A stretch of DNA of 64,000 nt from Desulfovibrio subterraneus (GCF_013340285.1 NZ_BLVO01000013.1:1383689-1447688), one strand, 5' to 3'; positions 27,716 to 38,895 are shown, counted from the first letter of the stretch. Numbers and translations: made by a program. Notes: generated by a model from the letters alone, not told the origin.

Positions 27716-27885
27716 TACTCCGTGACCTCCACCAGATGGGATACTTTGGCAATATTGCCGCGCACTGCGGCATTGTCCTCAAACTGCTTTTCCTGGCGGA
27801 TCGTCTTCAGACCGAGAGCGTCCAGAGCCTGGCGCTGTTTCGGCGTGGTCGAGATCCGACTGCGTACAAGCTTTACCTTGATCAT
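27715..27885 (-). CDS. rpmD: Ribosomal protein uL30
   Basis: A 56-aa protein read from the minus strand, beginning MIKVKLVRSRISTTPKQRQ and containing ALGLKTIRQEKQF, then RGNIAKVSHLVEV. Order and size match L30. Its stop codon overlaps the rplO start. Confidence 0.95.
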   Translation of the reverse strand: MIKVKLVRSRISTTPKQRQALDALGLKTIRQEKQFEDNAAVRGNIAKVSHLVEVTE

Positions 27886-27896
27886 GGTCGTAATCC

Positions 27897-28388
27897 TTAC
27901 TTCCTGGGAGCTTCGAGCTTCTTGCCGCGAAGTTCGCTCACATACTCAGCGCTGCGCAGGGAAGTGAGACCAGCGACTGCAGCACGCAGCACGTTGTGGG
28001 GGTTGTTGGTGCCAATGGCCTTTGCAAGGACGTCGTGCACACCAACAGCTTCCATGACGGCGCGGACGGCACCGCCGGCGATGATGCCGGTACCCTTGGA
28101 TGCGGGCTTCAGCATAACACGGCCTGCGCCGAATTCGCCGAGCACTTCGTACGGCAGAGTGCCGTCAACCAGGGCAATTTCAACCATGTCCTTCTTCGCG
28201 CGCTCGGTGGCCTTGCGGAGGGCTTCCGGTACTTCCTGGGCCTTACCCAGACCGAAACCGACGGAACCCTTACCATCCCCAACGACTACAAGGGCGCTGA
28301 AGCTGAAACGACGGCCGCCTTTCACAACCTTTGCTACGCGGTTGAGAGAGACAATCTTCTCAATTAAGCCGAGTTCGTTCTGTTCCAT
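27897..28388 (-). CDS. rpsE: Ribosomal protein uS5
   Basis: A 163-aa 30S protein involved in decoding accuracy and spectinomycin sensitivity. Typical text includes [21 protein letters not shown] and [13 protein letters not shown]. It lies 19 bases after rplR. Confidence 0.96.
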   Translation of the reverse strand: MEQNELGLIEKIVSLNRVAKVVKGGRRFSFSALVVVGDGKGSVGFGLGKAQEVPEALRKATERAKKDMVEIALVDGTLPYEVLGEFGAGRVMLKPASKGTGIIAGGAVRAVMEAVGVHDVLAKAIGTNNPHNVLRAAVAGLTSLRSAEYVSELRGKKLEAPRK

Positions 28389-28407
28389 GCCAATACCTAC
28401 TTACCTG

Positions 28408-28764
28408 TTAGAATTCCAGGCCAGCTTCACGGGCGGCGTCGGCAATGGCCTTGATGCTGCCGTGATAGATGTAGCCGTTACGGTCGAACACCACACGCTC
28501 GATGTTCTTTTCCTTGGCAAGGCGGGCAATCTCGGAACCGACTTTACCGGCGCCGATCTTATTGGCCTTCAAGGTTTCACCATTCTTGCCAAGGGTCAGA
28601 GTGGAAGCGGACGCAACGGTCGCACCAATCTGATCATCCACCAGCTGGGCGTAGATATGCAGGTTAGACCTGAAGACGACCAGACGGGGACGCTCCGAAG
28701 TACCGGAGATCTTTTTGCGGATGCGAACCTTACGGTGCAGCCTTTTTTCGTTCTTGGACTTCAT
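28408..28764 (-). CDS. rplR: Ribosomal protein uL18
   Basis: A 118-aa 5S rRNA-binding protein. [19 protein letters not shown] and [19 protein letters not shown] mark the family. It lies 14 bases after rplF. Confidence 0.96.
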   Translation of the reverse strand: MKSKNEKRLHRKVRIRKKISGTSERPRLVVFRSNLHIYAQLVDDQIGATVASASTLTLGKNGETLKANKIGAGKVGSEIARLAKEKNIERVVFDRNGYIYHGSIKAIADAAREAGLEF

Positions 28765-28778
28765 TTGTCTATACCTGC

Positions 28779-29315
28779 CTATTTACCTGCAGACTTACCG
28801 GCCTTGCGGCGGATCTGCTCATTTTCGTACTTAATGCCCTTGCCCTTATACGGTTCAGGCTTACGGATACGGCGGATGGACGCTGCAAACTCGCCTACGA
28901 GCTGCTTGTCTGCGCCGGATACGGTAAGCTTGTTCCCTTCAGCCTTCGCTTCGAGTCCCGTGGGGAGATCGACAACGACGGGGTGGGAAAAACCAACGGC
29001 AAGTTCAATGGAGCTGCCCTTCACTGCGACCTTGAAGCCAACGCCGATGACTTCCAGGGTCTTGGAATAACCCTTGGATACGCCTTCGATGCAGTTGGCA
29101 AGAAGAGTACGACGCAGGCCGTGCTGAGCACTGGCCTGACGGGTCTCATTCTTGCGGGTGAGCACTACGTGGCCGTCGGCCATTTCGTAGTTCAGGCACG
29201 CTTCGACAGGAGTAGAAAGGCTGCCCTTGGGGCCCTTTACCTCAACAACGTCCGCACCGATCTTGACTTCAACACCGGAAGGGATCGGGATAGGCTGTTT
29301 TCCGATTCGAGACAT
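28779..29315 (-). CDS. rplF: Ribosomal protein uL6
   Basis: A 178-aa protein near the factor-binding site of the 50S subunit. It begins [17 protein letters not shown] and ends with the L6 signature [14 protein letters not shown]. It lies 11 bases after rpsH. Confidence 0.96.
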   Translation of the reverse strand: MSRIGKQPIPIPSGVEVKIGADVVEVKGPKGSLSTPVEACLNYEMADGHVVLTRKNETRQASAQHGLRRTLLANCIEGVSKGYSKTLEVIGVGFKVAVKGSSIELAVGFSHPVVVDLPTGLEAKAEGNKLTVSGADKQLVGEFAASIRRIRKPEPYKGKGIKYENEQIRRKAGKSAGK

Positions 29316-29326
29316 GACTGCACCTG

Positions 29327-29707
29327 CTACCAGATTTCACAAAGAAGTTCGCCGCCGGTGTTGGCGTCTTGAGCAGCGCCACCTTCGAGCAAACCACGGG
29401 AGGTGGACAGGATGCAGATTCCGAGGCCGTTCTGAACCTTGGGAATTTCCTGAGCACCGACGTAAACACGACGGCCGGGCTTGGAGATCTTCTTCAGACC
29501 GGCGATAACCGGCTTGCCCTGATGGTACTTGAGGGCAATCTTGATCTCACGGTCGCCTACCGAGTAATCGTTCACGTAACCTTCTGCCTTGAGGATGAGG
29601 GCAATGGCTTCCTTCATCTTCGAGCGCGGCACACTCACTTCCTGATGCAGGGCCAAGTGTGCGTTGCGGATACGCGTGAGCATATCAGCAATAGGATCAG
29701 TCAGCAT
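29327..29707 (-). CDS. rpsH: Ribosomal protein uS8
   Basis: A 126-aa primary 16S rRNA binder. It begins MLTDPIADMLTRIRNA and ends with GLGICILSTSRGLLEG. In E. coli S8 represses the spc genes; no target site was identified here. It lies 18 bases after rpsN. Confidence 0.96.
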   Translation of the reverse strand: MLTDPIADMLTRIRNAHLALHQEVSVPRSKMKEAIALILKAEGYVNDYSVGDREIKIALKYHQGKPVIAGLKKISKPGRRVYVGAQEIPKVQNGLGICILSTSRGLLEGGAAQDANTGGELLCEIW

Positions 29708-29725
29708 GTAATTCTCCTTGTGACT

Positions 29726-29911
29726 TTACCAGCTCGACTTGCGAACACCGGGCAGTTCACCACGCAGGGACATGTTGCGGAAGCAGATACGGCAGATGCC
29801 GAACTTACGCATGTATGCGCGGGGACGCCCACAAATGGGACAACGGTTGTATGCGCGAGCACTAAATTTGGGCTTGCGCTTTGCTTTAACTTCAAGCGAC
29901 GTACGAGACAC
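29726..29911 (-). CDS. rpsN: Ribosomal protein uS14, zinc-binding type
   Basis: The short 61-aa form with two CxxC pairs ([10 protein letters not shown] and CRICFRN), which bind zinc, and the C-terminus LPGVRKSSW. It lies 12 bases after rplE. No zinc-free paralogue occurs in the window. Confidence 0.96.
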   Translation of the reverse strand: MSRTSLEVKAKRKPKFSARAYNRCPICGRPRAYMRKFGICRICFRNMSLRGELPGVRKSSW

Positions 29912-29923
29912 GGCTGTTTCTCC

Positions 29924-30463
29924 TTACTTCTTGAAGGGCATGCCCAGCTGGTCCAGCAGGAACTTGCCTTCTTTGTCAGTGGTCGCGGTGGTCACGATAG
30001 TGATGTTCATACCCTTCGGATTGTCCACACGGTCCACTTCGAGTTCGGGGAAGATAGTGTGCTCCTTGATACCCAGGGTAAAGTTACCCCGGCCATCAAA
30101 GCCACGATCCGGAATCCCGCGGAAGTCGCGGACTCGGGGCAGCGCGAAGTTTACCAGCTTATCATAGAAGTCCCACATCATGTCCTTGCGGAGCGTTACA
30201 CGGCAGCCGATGGGCATGCCTTCACGCAGCTTGAACGCAGCGATGGACTTCTTTGCGCGGGTGATAACTGCCTTCTGCCCGGCAATGACGGTGAGCTCCT
30301 TAACGGCTTCTTCGAGAAGCTTGTTGTTGTTGCTCGCTTCGCCAAGGCCGATGTTCAGGGAGATCTTTTCCAGCCCGGGAACCTGCATGGAGCTCTTGTA
30401 CTGAAACTCCTTCTGCAGGGCCGGCACCACAGTTTCCATATAGATCTTTTGCAGACGGTTCAT
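29924..30463 (-). CDS. rplE: Ribosomal protein uL5
   Basis: A 179-aa protein that anchors 5S rRNA and contacts P-site t[19 protein letters not shown] and [20 protein letters not shown] are family hallmarks. It lies 11 bases after rplX. Confidence 0.96.
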   Translation of the reverse strand: MNRLQKIYMETVVPALQKEFQYKSSMQVPGLEKISLNIGLGEASNNNKLLEEAVKELTVIAGQKAVITRAKKSIAAFKLREGMPIGCRVTLRKDMMWDFYDKLVNFALPRVRDFRGIPDRGFDGRGNFTLGIKEHTIFPELEVDRVDNPKGMNITIVTTATTDKEGKFLLDQLGMPFKK

Positions 30464-30474
30464 CGTCTTTCACC

Positions 30475-30798
30475 CTACCCAATAATTTCGTTGCACTTTT
30501 TGCAGAAGCGGACTTTTTTGCCGTCTTCGGTGTAACGGTAGCCGACCTTCGTGGGGCTGGCGCATGCGTCACACATGACCATCACGTTAGAAACGTGAAT
30601 AGGCATTTCCTTTTCGACAATGCCGCCGGGCTGCTGCTGGTACGGGTTGGCCTTGGTATGGCGCTTAACCACGTTAACCTGCTCGACAAGCACCCGATCC
30701 TTCTTGCGAAGAATCTTGAGAATCTTGCCGATCTTGCCCTTATCCTTACCGGAGACAACCATTACTTTGTCGTCTTTGTGAACACGATACTGTTTCAT
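30475..30798 (-). CDS. rplX: Ribosomal protein uL24
   Basis: A 107-aa early-assembly protein of the 50S subunit with the KOW motif [17 protein letters not shown] at the N-terminus. The C-terminal part has [13 protein letters not shown] and CKKC, a zinc-ribbon-like set of cysteines found in some L24 proteins. Confidence 0.96.
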   Translation of the reverse strand: MKQYRVHKDDKVMVVSGKDKGKIGKILKILRKKDRVLVEQVNVVKRHTKANPYQQQPGGIVEKEMPIHVSNVMVMCDACASPTKVGYRYTEDGKKVRFCKKCNEIIG

Positions 30799-30807
30799 GG
30801 CAATCTC

Positions 30808-31176
30808 CTACAGAACCTCAGGTGCGAGGGATACAATCTTCATGAATCCCTTGCCACGAAGTTCACGGGCTACGGGTCCGAAGATACGGGTGCCGACAGG
30901 TTCACCCTGCTTGGACAGCACCACAGCAGCGTTGGTGTCGAACTTGATGTAGGAGCCATCGGCGCGACGAATTTCTTTCTTCGTACGCACGATAACAGCC
31001 TTCATCACGTCACCTTTCTTTACCTTTGCATGAGGTATAGCCTCTTTCACGGAGACAACGATGATATCGCCCACGGAGGCATAGCGGCGGTGAGAACCAC
31101 CGAGTACCTTGATGCAGGCAACCTTCTTGGCACCGGAATTGTCGGCTACTTCAAGAGTAGATTCTACCTGGATCAT
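30808..31176 (-). CDS. rplN: Ribosomal protein uL14
   Basis: A 122-aa protein at the subunit interface (bridge B8). It begins [19 protein letters not shown] and ends [16 protein letters not shown]-like, with [12 protein letters not shown] before it. It lies 9 bases after rpsQ. Confidence 0.96.
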   Translation of the reverse strand: MIQVESTLEVADNSGAKKVACIKVLGGSHRRYASVGDIIVVSVKEAIPHAKVKKGDVMKAVIVRTKKEIRRADGSYIKFDTNAAVVLSKQGEPVGTRIFGPVARELRGKGFMKIVSLAPEVL

Positions 31177-31185
31177 CGTTAACCC

Positions 31186-31452
31186 CTAAACGGCTTTTTC
31201 CAAAATGGATACCAGATGCCAGCGCTTGTTGCGGCTGAGCGGACGAAACTCGACGATCTTCACCTTGTCGCCCATGCCGCACTCGTTCTGCGGATCATGT
31301 GCGGTGAACTTCTTTCTGCGACGAATGTACTTCTTCAGCAGAGGATGCTTGACCAGAGTTTCAACACGAACGACGATGGTCTTGTCGTTCTTGTCGCTTA
31401 CTACAGTGCCAACGAGCGTTCTGCCGTTTTGCTTTACGATAGCTTCGGACAT
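31186..31452 (-). CDS. rpsQ: Ribosomal protein uS17
   Basis: An 88-aa primary 16S rRNA binder. [19 protein letters not shown] and [18 protein letters not shown] are the typical motifs. It starts one base after rpmC. Confidence 0.96.
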   Translation of the reverse strand: MSEAIVKQNGRTLVGTVVSDKNDKTIVVRVETLVKHPLLKKYIRRRKKFTAHDPQNECGMGDKVKIVEFRPLSRNKRWHLVSILEKAV

Positions 31453-31453
31453 A

Positions 31454-31642
31454 CTACGCTCCCTTTTCCTTCAGGATAGTCAGTATACGCGCAATGCTGC
31501 GCTTGGTTTCCGGCAGGCCGGAGGTCTTCTGAAGCTGTGCGGTGGCATGCTTGAAACGCAGGTCGAAGAGTTCCTTGCGGGATTCTTCGAGCTTGGTCAT
31601 CAGCTCTTCAGCGCTCAACTTTCTCAGTTCTGCAGTCTTCAT
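31454..31642 (-). CDS. rpmC: Ribosomal protein uL29
   Basis: A 62-aa two-helix protein at the exit tunnel, where trigger factor docks. It contains [20 protein letters not shown] and the C-terminal [11 protein letters not shown]. It lies 3 bases after rplP. Confidence 0.95.
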   Translation of the reverse strand: MKTAELRKLSAEELMTKLEESRKELFDLRFKHATAQLQKTSGLPETKRSIARILTILKEKGA

Positions 31643-31645
31643 ATG

Positions 31646-32059
31646 TTAGATCCCCTCCTTTACCACGATAGCGGTCTTGATGGGGAGCTTGTAGGCAGCA
31701 CGGGAAAGTGCTTCCTTTGCGAGTTCAATATCAACACCCTTGATTTCGTACAGAACACGGCCGGGCTTTACGGGGGCGAACCAACCGCAGGGAGCGCCTT
31801 TACCCTTACCCTGACGAACTTCAAGAGGCTTGCTGGTTTTGACACGGTCGGGGAAGACGCGAATCCAAACCTGGCCACCACGCTTGATGTGACGGATCAT
31901 GGCAATACGTGCAGCTTCAATCTGCTGGTTGGAAAGCTTGCCATGTTCCAGCGCCTTCAAGCCTACATCACCGAAAGCAACGCTGTTGCCGCGGAGGGCT
32001 TTGCCCTTCAGACGGCCAGTCTGGTGCTTACGGAATTTAGATCTCTTGGGCATCAGCAT
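31646..32059 (-). CDS. rplP: Ribosomal protein uL16
   Basis: A 137-aa protein near the peptidyl-transferase centre and A-site tRNA. It starts [19 protein letters not shown] and has [19 protein letters not shown]. Its ATG overlaps the rpsC stop (TAATG). Confidence 0.96.
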   Translation of the reverse strand: MLMPKRSKFRKHQTGRLKGKALRGNSVAFGDVGLKALEHGKLSNQQIEAARIAMIRHIKRGGQVWIRVFPDRVKTSKPLEVRQGKGKGAPCGWFAPVKPGRVLYEIKGVDIELAKEALSRAAYKLPIKTAIVVKEGI

Positions 32060-32700
32060 TACTGCATTACCTCACTGTCAAGGATTTCACCTTTGAAGAT
32101 CCAGACCTTGACGCCGATGATGCCGTAAGTGGTAGAAGCCTCGGCAAAGCCGTAGTCGATGTCAGCGCGCAGAGTCTGCAGCGGAACGCGACCTTCGCGG
32201 TACCATTCGCTACGTGCGATTTCTGCACCGGCGAGACGACCGCCACAGCCAACCTTGATGCCTTCGGCGCCAAACTTACGAGCCATGGAAACGGTACGCT
32301 TCATGGCGCGACGGAAGGCAACACGGCGCTCAAGCTGCTGAGCAATGCTTTCTGCCACCAACTGGGCATCAATTTCAGGACGACGGATCTCGTTGACTTC
32401 GATGGAGAACTCACGGTTGAACTTCTTGCGAAGGTCAGCGCGGAGCTTTTCGATTTCAACACCCTTGCGACCGATAACAATACCGGGGCGTGCAGTGGAG
32501 AGAATCAGACGAACCTTACCACCGGCACGCTCAAGTTCAATGCTGGCAATACCGGCATGGAACAGAGCCTTCTTCACATACTTGCGAATTTTGTCGTCTT
32601 CGTAAACGAAGGCCGGGTATTCCTTTTTGCTGTACCAGCGGGACTTCCAATTCTTGTTGTACCCGAGGCGGAATCCGTACGGATGTACTTTTTGACCCAT
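32059..32700 (-). CDS. rpsC: Ribosomal protein uS3
   Basis: A 213-aa protein at the mRNA entry channel. It begins [18 protein letters not shown]. The KH domain has [15 protein letters not shown] and the C-terminal domain has [14 protein letters not shown]. It lies 9 bases after rplV. Confidence 0.97.
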   Translation of the reverse strand: MGQKVHPYGFRLGYNKNWKSRWYSKKEYPAFVYEDDKIRKYVKKALFHAGIASIELERAGGKVRLILSTARPGIVIGRKGVEIEKLRADLRKKFNREFSIEVNEIRRPEIDAQLVAESIAQQLERRVAFRRAMKRTVSMARKFGAEGIKVGCGGRLAGAEIARSEWYREGRVPLQTLRADIDYGFAEASTTYGIIGVKVWIFKGEILDSEVMQ

Positions 32701-32709
32701 AACTGTATC

Positions 32710-33051
32710 CTAATTTTCTTCAAGAATTACAGTGATGTGGCTGGTGCGCTTCTTGATGCTCGTAGCACGACCTTGTGCACGGGGCATAAAACGCTTCCAG
32801 GTAGGACCTTCGTTAACGATAACCTGTTTGACTACCATCGCGTCAACGTCAACGCCGGGCATCTGCTCTGCGTTGGCTACTGCGGAATGGAGCACCTTGT
32901 AGATGACTCCGGCAGCTTTCTGCGGGGTAAGCTTCAGGATATTAAGTGCGTCTTCCACGGGAAGACCATTCACGTTGCGTGCAACGAGACGGGTCTTGCG
33001 CGGGGACACGCGGATAAACTTTGCTGTTGCTTGGGCTTGCATAGTACTCAC
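32710..33051 (-). CDS. rplV: Ribosomal protein uL22
   Basis: A 113-aa protein lining the exit tunnel. RVSPRKTRLVARNVNGLPVEDAL and RAQGRATSIKKRTSHITVIL identify it, each recognisable from a short core. It lies 4 bases after rpsS. Confidence 0.96.
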   Translation of the reverse strand: MSTMQAQATAKFIRVSPRKTRLVARNVNGLPVEDALNILKLTPQKAAGVIYKVLHSAVANAEQMPGVDVDAMVVKQVIVNEGPTWKRFMPRAQGRATSIKKRTSHITVILEEN

Positions 33052-33055
33052 CTAC

Positions 33056-33337
33056 CTAGCGCTTGGCCTTGCTCTTCTTGTCGGCGGCGTGGCCGTAGTA
33101 GGTACGCGTGGGAGCAAATTCGCCCACTTTGTGCCCTACCATGTTTTCAGTAACGAAAACAGGAATGAACTTCTTGCCATTATGTACCGCGAAGGTAAGG
33201 CCTACCATTTCAGGAAGGATGGTGGAACGACGGGACCAGGTCTTGATGACGCGGCGGTCGCCGGATTCCTGAGCCTTCTCGACCTTCTTGGAAAGATGGT
33301 CGTCGACGAAAGGACCTTTTTTAAGAGACCTTGGCAT
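33056..33337 (-). CDS. rpsS: Ribosomal protein uS19
   Basis: A 93-aa head protein of the 30S subunit. It begins [18 protein letters not shown] and contains [20 protein letters not shown]. It lies 9 bases after rplB. Confidence 0.96.
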   Translation of the reverse strand: MPRSLKKGPFVDDHLSKKVEKAQESGDRRVIKTWSRRSTILPEMVGLTFAVHNGKKFIPVFVTENMVGHKVGEFAPTRTYYGHAADKKSKAKR

Positions 33338-33346
33338 TTTCTACTC

Positions 33347-34177
33347 CTACTTCTGACCGCGACGCTTAACGATGAGCTTGGAAGAAGCCTTCTTGCGATC
33401 ACGGGTCTTGTAGCCCTTAGTGGGAATACCCCAGGGGGTAACGGGGTGACGACCACCGGAGCTACGACCTTCACCACCACCAAGCGGGTGGTCAACCGGG
33501 TTCATGGCTACACCGCGAACCTTGGGACGACGACCGAGCCAGCGGTTACGACCTGCTTTACCCAGAGAGATGTTCTCGTGGTTCACGTTACCAACCTGGC
33601 CGATAGTGGCCACGCAGCTCATGAGAACCTTGCGAACTTCACCGGAGGGCATACGCAGCAGAGCGTATTTGCCTTCCTTGGCGATGAGCTGTGCGTAGGA
33701 ACCGGCTGCGCGGCAGAACTGGCCGCCCTTGCCGGGTGCAAGCTCAATGTTATGGATGATGGTACCAACCGGGATCTTTGCCATGGGCAGAGCGTTACCG
33801 GGCTTGATGTCGGCGGTTTCGCCGGCAATCAGCTTGTCACCCTGCTGGATGCCAAGAGGTGCCAGAATGTAGCGCTTTTCACCATCTGCGTAGTTCAGCA
33901 GAGCAATGCGAGCGGTACGGTTGGGGTCATATTCGATGTGGGCAACAGTTGCCGGGATATCGAACTTGTCACGCTTGAAGTCGATGAGACGGTACAGGCG
34001 CTTATGCCCGCCGCCACGGCGACGCATGGTGACACGGCCATAGCTGTTACGACCGGCCTTCTTTGTCAGACCTACGGTCAAAGACTTCTCAGGGGTGCTG
34101 CGCGTTACTTCCTCAAAGTCGGAGACGGTCTGGAAGCGACGACCCGGAGAAGTAGGCTTAAGCTTGCGAACTGCCAT
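33347..34177 (-). CDS. rplB: Ribosomal protein uL2
   Basis: A 276-aa protein needed for subunit joining and peptidyl transfer. Markers are [21 protein letters not shown] and the C-terminal [19 protein letters not shown]. It lies 3 bases after rplW. Confidence 0.97.
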   Translation of the reverse strand: MAVRKLKPTSPGRRFQTVSDFEEVTRSTPEKSLTVGLTKKAGRNSYGRVTMRRRGGGHKRLYRLIDFKRDKFDIPATVAHIEYDPNRTARIALLNYADGEKRYILAPLGIQQGDKLIAGETADIKPGNALPMAKIPVGTIIHNIELAPGKGGQFCRAAGSYAQLIAKEGKYALLRMPSGEVRKVLMSCVATIGQVGNVNHENISLGKAGRNRWLGRRPKVRGVAMNPVDHPLGGGEGRSSGGRHPVTPWGIPTKGYKTRDRKKASSKLIVKRRGQK

Positions 34178-34180
34178 TGC

Positions 34181-34471
34181 TTACACTCCCTCGAAGAGTT
34201 CGATTTTTTCGCCGGGAGCGAGGGTCACATAGACCTTCTTGAACCCGGGAATCTGGCCGACAGTGCGTCCCTGACGTACGCGAGCCATGGGCTTGCGACG
34301 GATCACGTTAACGCTCTCGACCTTTACTTTGTAGGCTTCTTCGACGGCCTTCTTTATTTCGATCTTGTTAGCGCTGGGAGCGACGTAGAAAGTCACCTTC
34401 TCGGCGTAATCCTTAAGATCAGAAGCCTTTTCGGAAACCAGAGGCTTGATAAGTATCTGAGTGTAGTTCAT
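34181..34471 (-). CDS. rplW: Ribosomal protein uL23
   Basis: A 96-aa exit-tunnel protein that binds trigger factor and SRP. ILIKPLVSEKAS at the N-terminus and KKAVEEAYKVKVESVNVI in the middle are typical. It lies 11 bases after rplD. Confidence 0.95.
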   Translation of the reverse strand: MNYTQILIKPLVSEKASDLKDYAEKVTFYVAPSANKIEIKKAVEEAYKVKVESVNVIRRKPMARVRQGRTVGQIPGFKKVYVTLAPGEKIELFEGV

Positions 34472-34482
34472 ATCATCAACCT

Positions 34483-35103
34483 CTACTTCAGTCGTTCCTG
34501 AACGGGTTCAACGGCACCTTCAAGCAGAACAAGCTGCTTGTGGCGGAGCACATCATACACGTTCAACTGTTCAACATTCTGCACGGTGATGCCGGGCAGG
34601 TTGCGAGCAGAAAGCGCGAGCTTTTCATCGGCGCCATTAGCGATGATGAGAGCCTTACCAAGACCAAGCTTGCTGACAACTTCTGCCATCAGCTTAGTCT
34701 TCACTTCGGGCAGCTCTATACCCTTCACAACCATCAGAGACTCTGCAGCCAGACGGGAGGAAAGAGCCATGCGCATTGCGAGGCGTCGAACTTTCTTGTT
34801 TACCTTGAAGCCGTAATCGCGGGGCTGGGGGCCAAAAATGATGGCACCACCACGCCAGATGGGCGAACGGGAAGAACCGGAACGAGCACGACCGGTACCC
34901 TTCTGGCGCCAGGGCTTGGCACCACCGCCGCTAACTTCGGCGCGAGTCTTGGTAGCATGAGTTCCTGCACGCATGGCTGCACGCTGTGCGCGTACCACGA
35001 GGTTCAGGATTTCCGGCTTTACCTCGACTTCGAACACTTCAGGAGCCAGAGTGATGTCACCGGCTTCCTGCTTGTTCTGATCGTATACTTTTACAACAGC
35101 CAC
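34483..35103 (-). CDS. rplD: Ribosomal protein uL4
   Basis: A 206-aa protein with a long loop into the exit tunnel; the loop carries [19 protein letters not shown]. In gamma-proteobacteria L4 represses the S10 operon by binding its leader. Whether it does so here, where the leader is much longer, is not known. Confidence 0.96.
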   Translation of the reverse strand: MAVVKVYDQNKQEAGDITLAPEVFEVEVKPEILNLVVRAQRAAMRAGTHATKTRAEVSGGGAKPWRQKGTGRARSGSSRSPIWRGGAIIFGPQPRDYGFKVNKKVRRLAMRMALSSRLAAESLMVVKGIELPEVKTKLMAEVVSKLGLGKALIIANGADEKLALSARNLPGITVQNVEQLNVYDVLRHKQLVLLEGAVEPVQERLK

Positions 35104-35115
35104 TTTAGTACCCCT

Positions 35116-35745
35116 TTACTGCTTGCGAACCATTACCAGACCATTCTTGGGACCGGGTACGGCGCCCTTGATCAGGATCAGGTTTTCATCGGCGCGCACA
35201 GCGACGACTTCGAGGTTAATGACGGTTGTACGCTCGCTGCCCATGTGGCCAGCCATCTTCTTGCCCTTGATGATCTTACCGGGCTCGGTATTGTTACCGA
35301 TGGAACCGGGGGAGCGATGTACCTTTTCGTGACCGTGGCTCGCGGGCATGCCGCCGAAGTTCCAGCGCTTCATAACGCCCTGGAAGCCCTTACCGATAGA
35401 AGTGCCGGTCACCTTCACTTTGTCGCCGGGATTGAAAATCTCGACAGTGAGGTCCTGACCTACTTCCATCTCAGGCGCACCTTCGAGACGGATTTCACGA
35501 GTGTTACGGAACAAGCCCTTGCCGGCCTTTTCAAAATGGCCCTGCATCGGCTTGGGAACGTGCTTTTCCTTGGCGGGGCCAAAGGCTATCTGCACTGCAT
35601 TATATCCATCAGAGGCCGCATCCTTCACCTGGATGACGGGGCAGGGCCCAGCTTCGATGACGGTGCATGCTACTGCAGAACCATCATTTACGAAGATGCG
35701 CGTCATGCCCAACTTGCGGCCCAAGATTGCCATTTTCTCAGCCAT
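35116..35745 (-). CDS. rplC: Ribosomal protein uL3
   Basis: A 209-aa protein near the peptidyl-transferase centre. [14 protein letters not shown] at the N-terminus and [20 protein letters not shown] mark the family. It lies 12 bases after rpsJ. Confidence 0.96.
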   Translation of the reverse strand: MAEKMAILGRKLGMTRIFVNDGSAVACTVIEAGPCPVIQVKDAASDGYNAVQIAFGPAKEKHVPKPMQGHFEKAGKGLFRNTREIRLEGAPEMEVGQDLTVEIFNPGDKVKVTGTSIGKGFQGVMKRWNFGGMPASHGHEKVHRSPGSIGNNTEPGKIIKGKKMAGHMGSERTTVINLEVVAVRADENLILIKGAVPGPKNGLVMVRKQ

Positions 35746-35757
35746 GACTACCTCTCG

Positions 35758-36075
35758 CTAGAGTTTGATTTCTACGTCCACGCCAGCGGGCAGACTCAGC
35801 TTACCAAGTGCATCCACGGTCTGCTGGGTGGGCTCAAGGATGTCCATGAGCCGCTTGTGAATGCGCATTTCGAACTGTTCGCGAGACTTCTTGTCTACGT
35901 GAACGGAACGGTTGACCGTGAACTTGTGAATGTTGGTGGGGAGCGGAATAGGTCCGGCAACCCCAGCGCCCGTGTTGCGCGCCGTATCTACGATTTCGGC
36001 CACAGCCTTATCCAGGATGCGGTAATCGTAAGCTTTCAGCTTGATCCTGATACGATCACTGCTAACAGTCGTCAT
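35758..36075 (-). CDS. rpsJ: Ribosomal protein uS10
   Basis: A 105-aa protein of the 30S head, also known as the antitermination factor NusE. It contains [16 protein letters not shown] and the [19 protein letters not shown] region. It is the first gene of the S10-spc-alpha operon and follows a leader of about 595 nt. Confidence 0.96.
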   Translation of the reverse strand: MTTVSSDRIRIKLKAYDYRILDKAVAEIVDTARNTGAGVAGPIPLPTNIHKFTVNRSVHVDKKSREQFEMRIHKRLMDILEPTQQTVDALGKLSLPAGVDVEIKL

Positions 36076-36670
36076 AGTTTATTACTCCATGATTCGGGAA
36101 ACAGTACCCTTGCCTCTGGTGGCTCCGTGAGGTGGAACGCACCCTGCCTTTCAGGCGATAGGCAGTAAATTCCTCACAAACGATGGCTGCTCGCCGGACT
36201 AACTCGCGGGTAACGGTCCCGCAAGCCTTCGACTTTGCTTGCCGTACAGTCCAGCGATGAACGAGGGTTGCCACGACTTCGCTTGCGAAATCATGCGCTC
36301 TTGTATGGAGTATTTTATGGAGGAGAAGGAGATGGGGGAGGATCGGACCATTCAGCCCGGCAACACCAATTTTCTTCTCTCCGCTTCCACGAAGAACGCC
36401 CACGTTGTCGCCAGCCTGATTCCGGATCTGAATTAATCAGCCGGACAGGTGGTCCAACAGGGTTCCCAAATGCGAGTGCCTAAGCACCCTTTTTAGTATG
36501 TGTCCCGAACAACCCGCTCAACGCGAACCGACCGGACACGACACCATGCAGCATTTAGTAACGCCTGCTAATGTCAAACAACAGCAGAACAGGCTCGACC
36601 TGTCCTTTGTCCCCCCAGGGTGAGGGGGAGATTTGCTTTACCCGAGAGACACAGAGCCCCGAGCAAGCGA
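36076..36670 (-). other. Long untranslated leader of the S10 operon
   Basis: Between the predicted transcription start and rpsJ no protein gene with a convincing ribosome binding site was found. On the minus strand several local hairpins are possible: TCCCCC/GGGGGA near 36610-36630, GTGTCC/GGACAC around 36500-36540, GGAC-CACCT-GTCC near 36445, a CTGATTAATTCAG palindrome near 36430 and TTCGC-AA-GCGAA near 36280. The density of structure suggests post-transcriptional control. Confidence 0.5.
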
Positions 36671-36676
36671 AGACGG

Positions 36677-36705
36677 TATATACATCCCACATGGGGGTGC
36701 GTCAA
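36677..36705 (-). promoter_or_regulatory. Promoter of the S10-spc-alpha operon
   Basis: TTGACG and TATATA with a 17-base spacer on the minus strand, in a region preceded by a run of A/T bases (36714-36738) that could act as an UP element. It is the best promoter match between fusA and rpsJ. Confidence 0.75.
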
Positions 36706-36760
36706 GCAGGATTTCATTTTTTCTCAAAAAAAATTTATCCTGTCTACCCTGCTGTCTCAT

Positions 36761-36798
36761 TAAACGAAAAGCTCCGGTTTCCTGAGAAACCGGAGCTT
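36761..36798 (-). terminator. Terminator after fusA
   Basis: AAGCTCCGGTTTC and GAAACCGGAGCTT form a 13-bp stem with a 4-base loop, followed on the minus strand by TTTTCGTTT. It separates the str genes from the S10 operon. Confidence 0.92.
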
Positions 36799-36819
36799 AA
36801 CATTATATATAGGTCGTCA

Positions 36820-38895
36820 CTACGCGCTCTTGGCCTTGATGCCTTCGGCAATCGAGTTGGGAACGGGTTCGTAGTGGTCGAACTGCATGGTGAAGGTTGC
36901 GCGTCCCTGGGTCTTGGAGCGAAGGTCGGTAGCGTAACCGAACATTTCGCTCAGCGGAACCATACAAGCCACAACCTGTGCGTTAGCGCGGGCTTCCATA
37001 CCCTGTACGCGACCACGACGGCCGTTCAGGTCACCCATAACGTCGCCGAGGTATTCCTCGGGGGTAACCACTTCAACGGACATGATCGGTTCAAGGATCT
37101 GGGGGCCAGCCTTACGCATAGCTTCCTTCACCGCCATAGAGCCGGCGATGTAGAAGGCCTGTTCGGAGGAGTCAACGTCATGGTAAGAACCAAATACGAG
37201 GGTTACCTTTACGTCAACAGTCGGGAAGCCTGCAGAAACACCGCTCTTGAGTGCTTCCTGGATACCCTTATCTACTGCAGGAATGTATTCCTTGGGAATA
37301 ACACCGCCGGAGATAGCGTTAACGAACTCGTAGCCCTTTTCGGGGTTCGGTTCCACTTCGATGACAACGTGACCGTACTGGCCACGACCACCGGACTGCT
37401 TGGCATACTTGTGGTCTTCCTTGGCAGCCTTGGTGATGGTTTCGCGGTACGCAACCTGGGGCTTGCCCACGTTTGCGTTAACGCTGAACTCACGGGTAAG
37501 GCGGTCAACGATGATTTCAAGATGCAGCTCGCCCATACCGGCGATCAGGGTCTGACCGGTTTCGTCGTCGCCCTTCACGCGGAAGGACGGGTCTTCCTTG
37601 GCCAGCTTGGCGAGCGCTGCGGACAGTGCATCGCGGTCGGCCTTAGTCTTGGGCTCAATGGCAACTTCGATAACCGGTTCAGGAATGTCGAGAGACTCCA
37701 GAACAACGGGGCGGTCAACGGAACATGCGGTGTCACCGGTGGACACGTTCTTCATACCCACGACAGCCACGATGTCGCCTGCGCCGGCCCACTTGATTTC
37801 TTCACGCTTGTTAGCGTGCATCTTCAAGAGACGACCTACGCGTTCCTTCTTGCCAGTGTTGGCATTCAGGATAGTCATACCGGATTCGATGAAACCGGAG
37901 TAGATACGGACGAAGGAAAGGTGACCGATGTAGGGGTCGGACATCAGCTTGAACACCAGACCGGCGAGAGGCTCGCTGTCCTTGCAGGGGCATTCGTACT
38001 TAATGTCTTCCTTGTCAGGATCAGTACCAATCATTGCGGAGATATCGACAGGGCTGGGCAGGAAGTCGACAACTGCATCAAGGAGAGGCTGCACACCCAT
38101 GTTACGGAATGCAGAGCCGCACAGTACCGGCACGATGGAGCGGCGGATGGTAGCAAGGCGCACAGCGCTCTTGATCTCTTCCACGGTCAGCTCTTCACCG
38201 CCAAGGTACTTCTCGAGCAGCACTTCGTCTTCTTCAGCCACAGCTTCCATCATTTCAAGGCGCTTTTCGTCAAACAGGTCCTGCATTTCTGCAGGTACAG
38301 GTCTGATTTCGAATTCTGCACCCTTGGATGCCTTATCATAATAGATGGCATTGCCTTCGATGAGGTCAACAATACCTTCATAGTGATCTTCGGAGCCGAT
38401 AGGCAGCTGAAGCGGAATGGGCTTGGCACCGAGGCGATCCTTGATCATGCTCACGCAACGCCAGAAGTTGGCACCGATACGGTCCATCTTGTTGACGAAG
38501 CACATGCGCGGAACGCCGTAACGGTCAGCCTGACGCCATACGGTTTCAGACTGGGGCTCTACACCGGCAACAGAGTCGAACACGCAAACGCAACCATCGA
38601 GAACACGCAGGGAACGTTCAACTTCCATAGTGAAGTCAACGTGGCCGGGAGTGTCGATGATGTTTACGCGATGCTCTTTCCAGAAACAGGTGGTTGCAGC
38701 GGAAGTAATGGTAATACCACGCTCCTGCTCCTGCTCCATCCAGTCCATGGTGGCCTGGCCGTCATGAACTTCGCCGATCTTGTGTGACACACCGGTGTAA
38801 AAAAGGATACGCTCGGTGGTCGTGGTCTTACCGGCATCGATGTGAGCCATGATGCCGATGTTCCTCTGCATGGGAATTGGTACTTTTCTAGACAC
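36820..38895 (-). CDS. fusA: Elongation factor G
   Basis: A 691-aa translocation GTPase. G motifs are [15 protein letters not shown] (P-loop), DTPGHVDF and NKMD, followed by domains II-V. It lies 15 bases after rpsG in the order rpsL-rpsG-fusA. tuf does not follow, unlike in many bacteria. Confidence 0.98.
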   Translation of the reverse strand: MSRKVPIPMQRNIGIMAHIDAGKTTTTERILFYTGVSHKIGEVHDGQATMDWMEQEQERGITITSAATTCFWKEHRVNIIDTPGHVDFTMEVERSLRVLDGCVCVFDSVAGVEPQSETVWRQADRYGVPRMCFVNKMDRIGANFWRCVSMIKDRLGAKPIPLQLPIGSEDHYEGIVDLIEGNAIYYDKASKGAEFEIRPVPAEMQDLFDEKRLEMMEAVAEEDEVLLEKYLGGEELTVEEIKSAVRLATIRRSIVPVLCGSAFRNMGVQPLLDAVVDFLPSPVDISAMIGTDPDKEDIKYECPCKDSEPLAGLVFKLMSDPYIGHLSFVRIYSGFIESGMTILNANTGKKERVGRLLKMHANKREEIKWAGAGDIVAVVGMKNVSTGDTACSVDRPVVLESLDIPEPVIEVAIEPKTKADRDALSAALAKLAKEDPSFRVKGDDETGQTLIAGMGELHLEIIVDRLTREFSVNANVGKPQVAYRETITKAAKEDHKYAKQSGGRGQYGHVVIEVEPNPEKGYEFVNAISGGVIPKEYIPAVDKGIQEALKSGVSAGFPTVDVKVTLVFGSYHDVDSSEQAFYIAGSMAVKEAMRKAGPQILEPIMSVEVVTPEEYLGDVMGDLNGRRGRVQGMEARANAQVVACMVPLSEMFGYATDLRSKTQGRATFTMQFDHYEPVPNSIAEGIKAKSA

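Noticed and set aside
36062-36403. 113-codon frame in the S10 leader
   Set aside because: It overlaps the rpsJ start and has no good ribosome binding site or recognisable composition. It is better viewed as leader RNA.
36571-38787. 738-codon open frame opposite fusA
   Set aside because: fusA on the other strand is certain. The frame is a by-product of its biased codon use and shows no domain or ribosome binding site.
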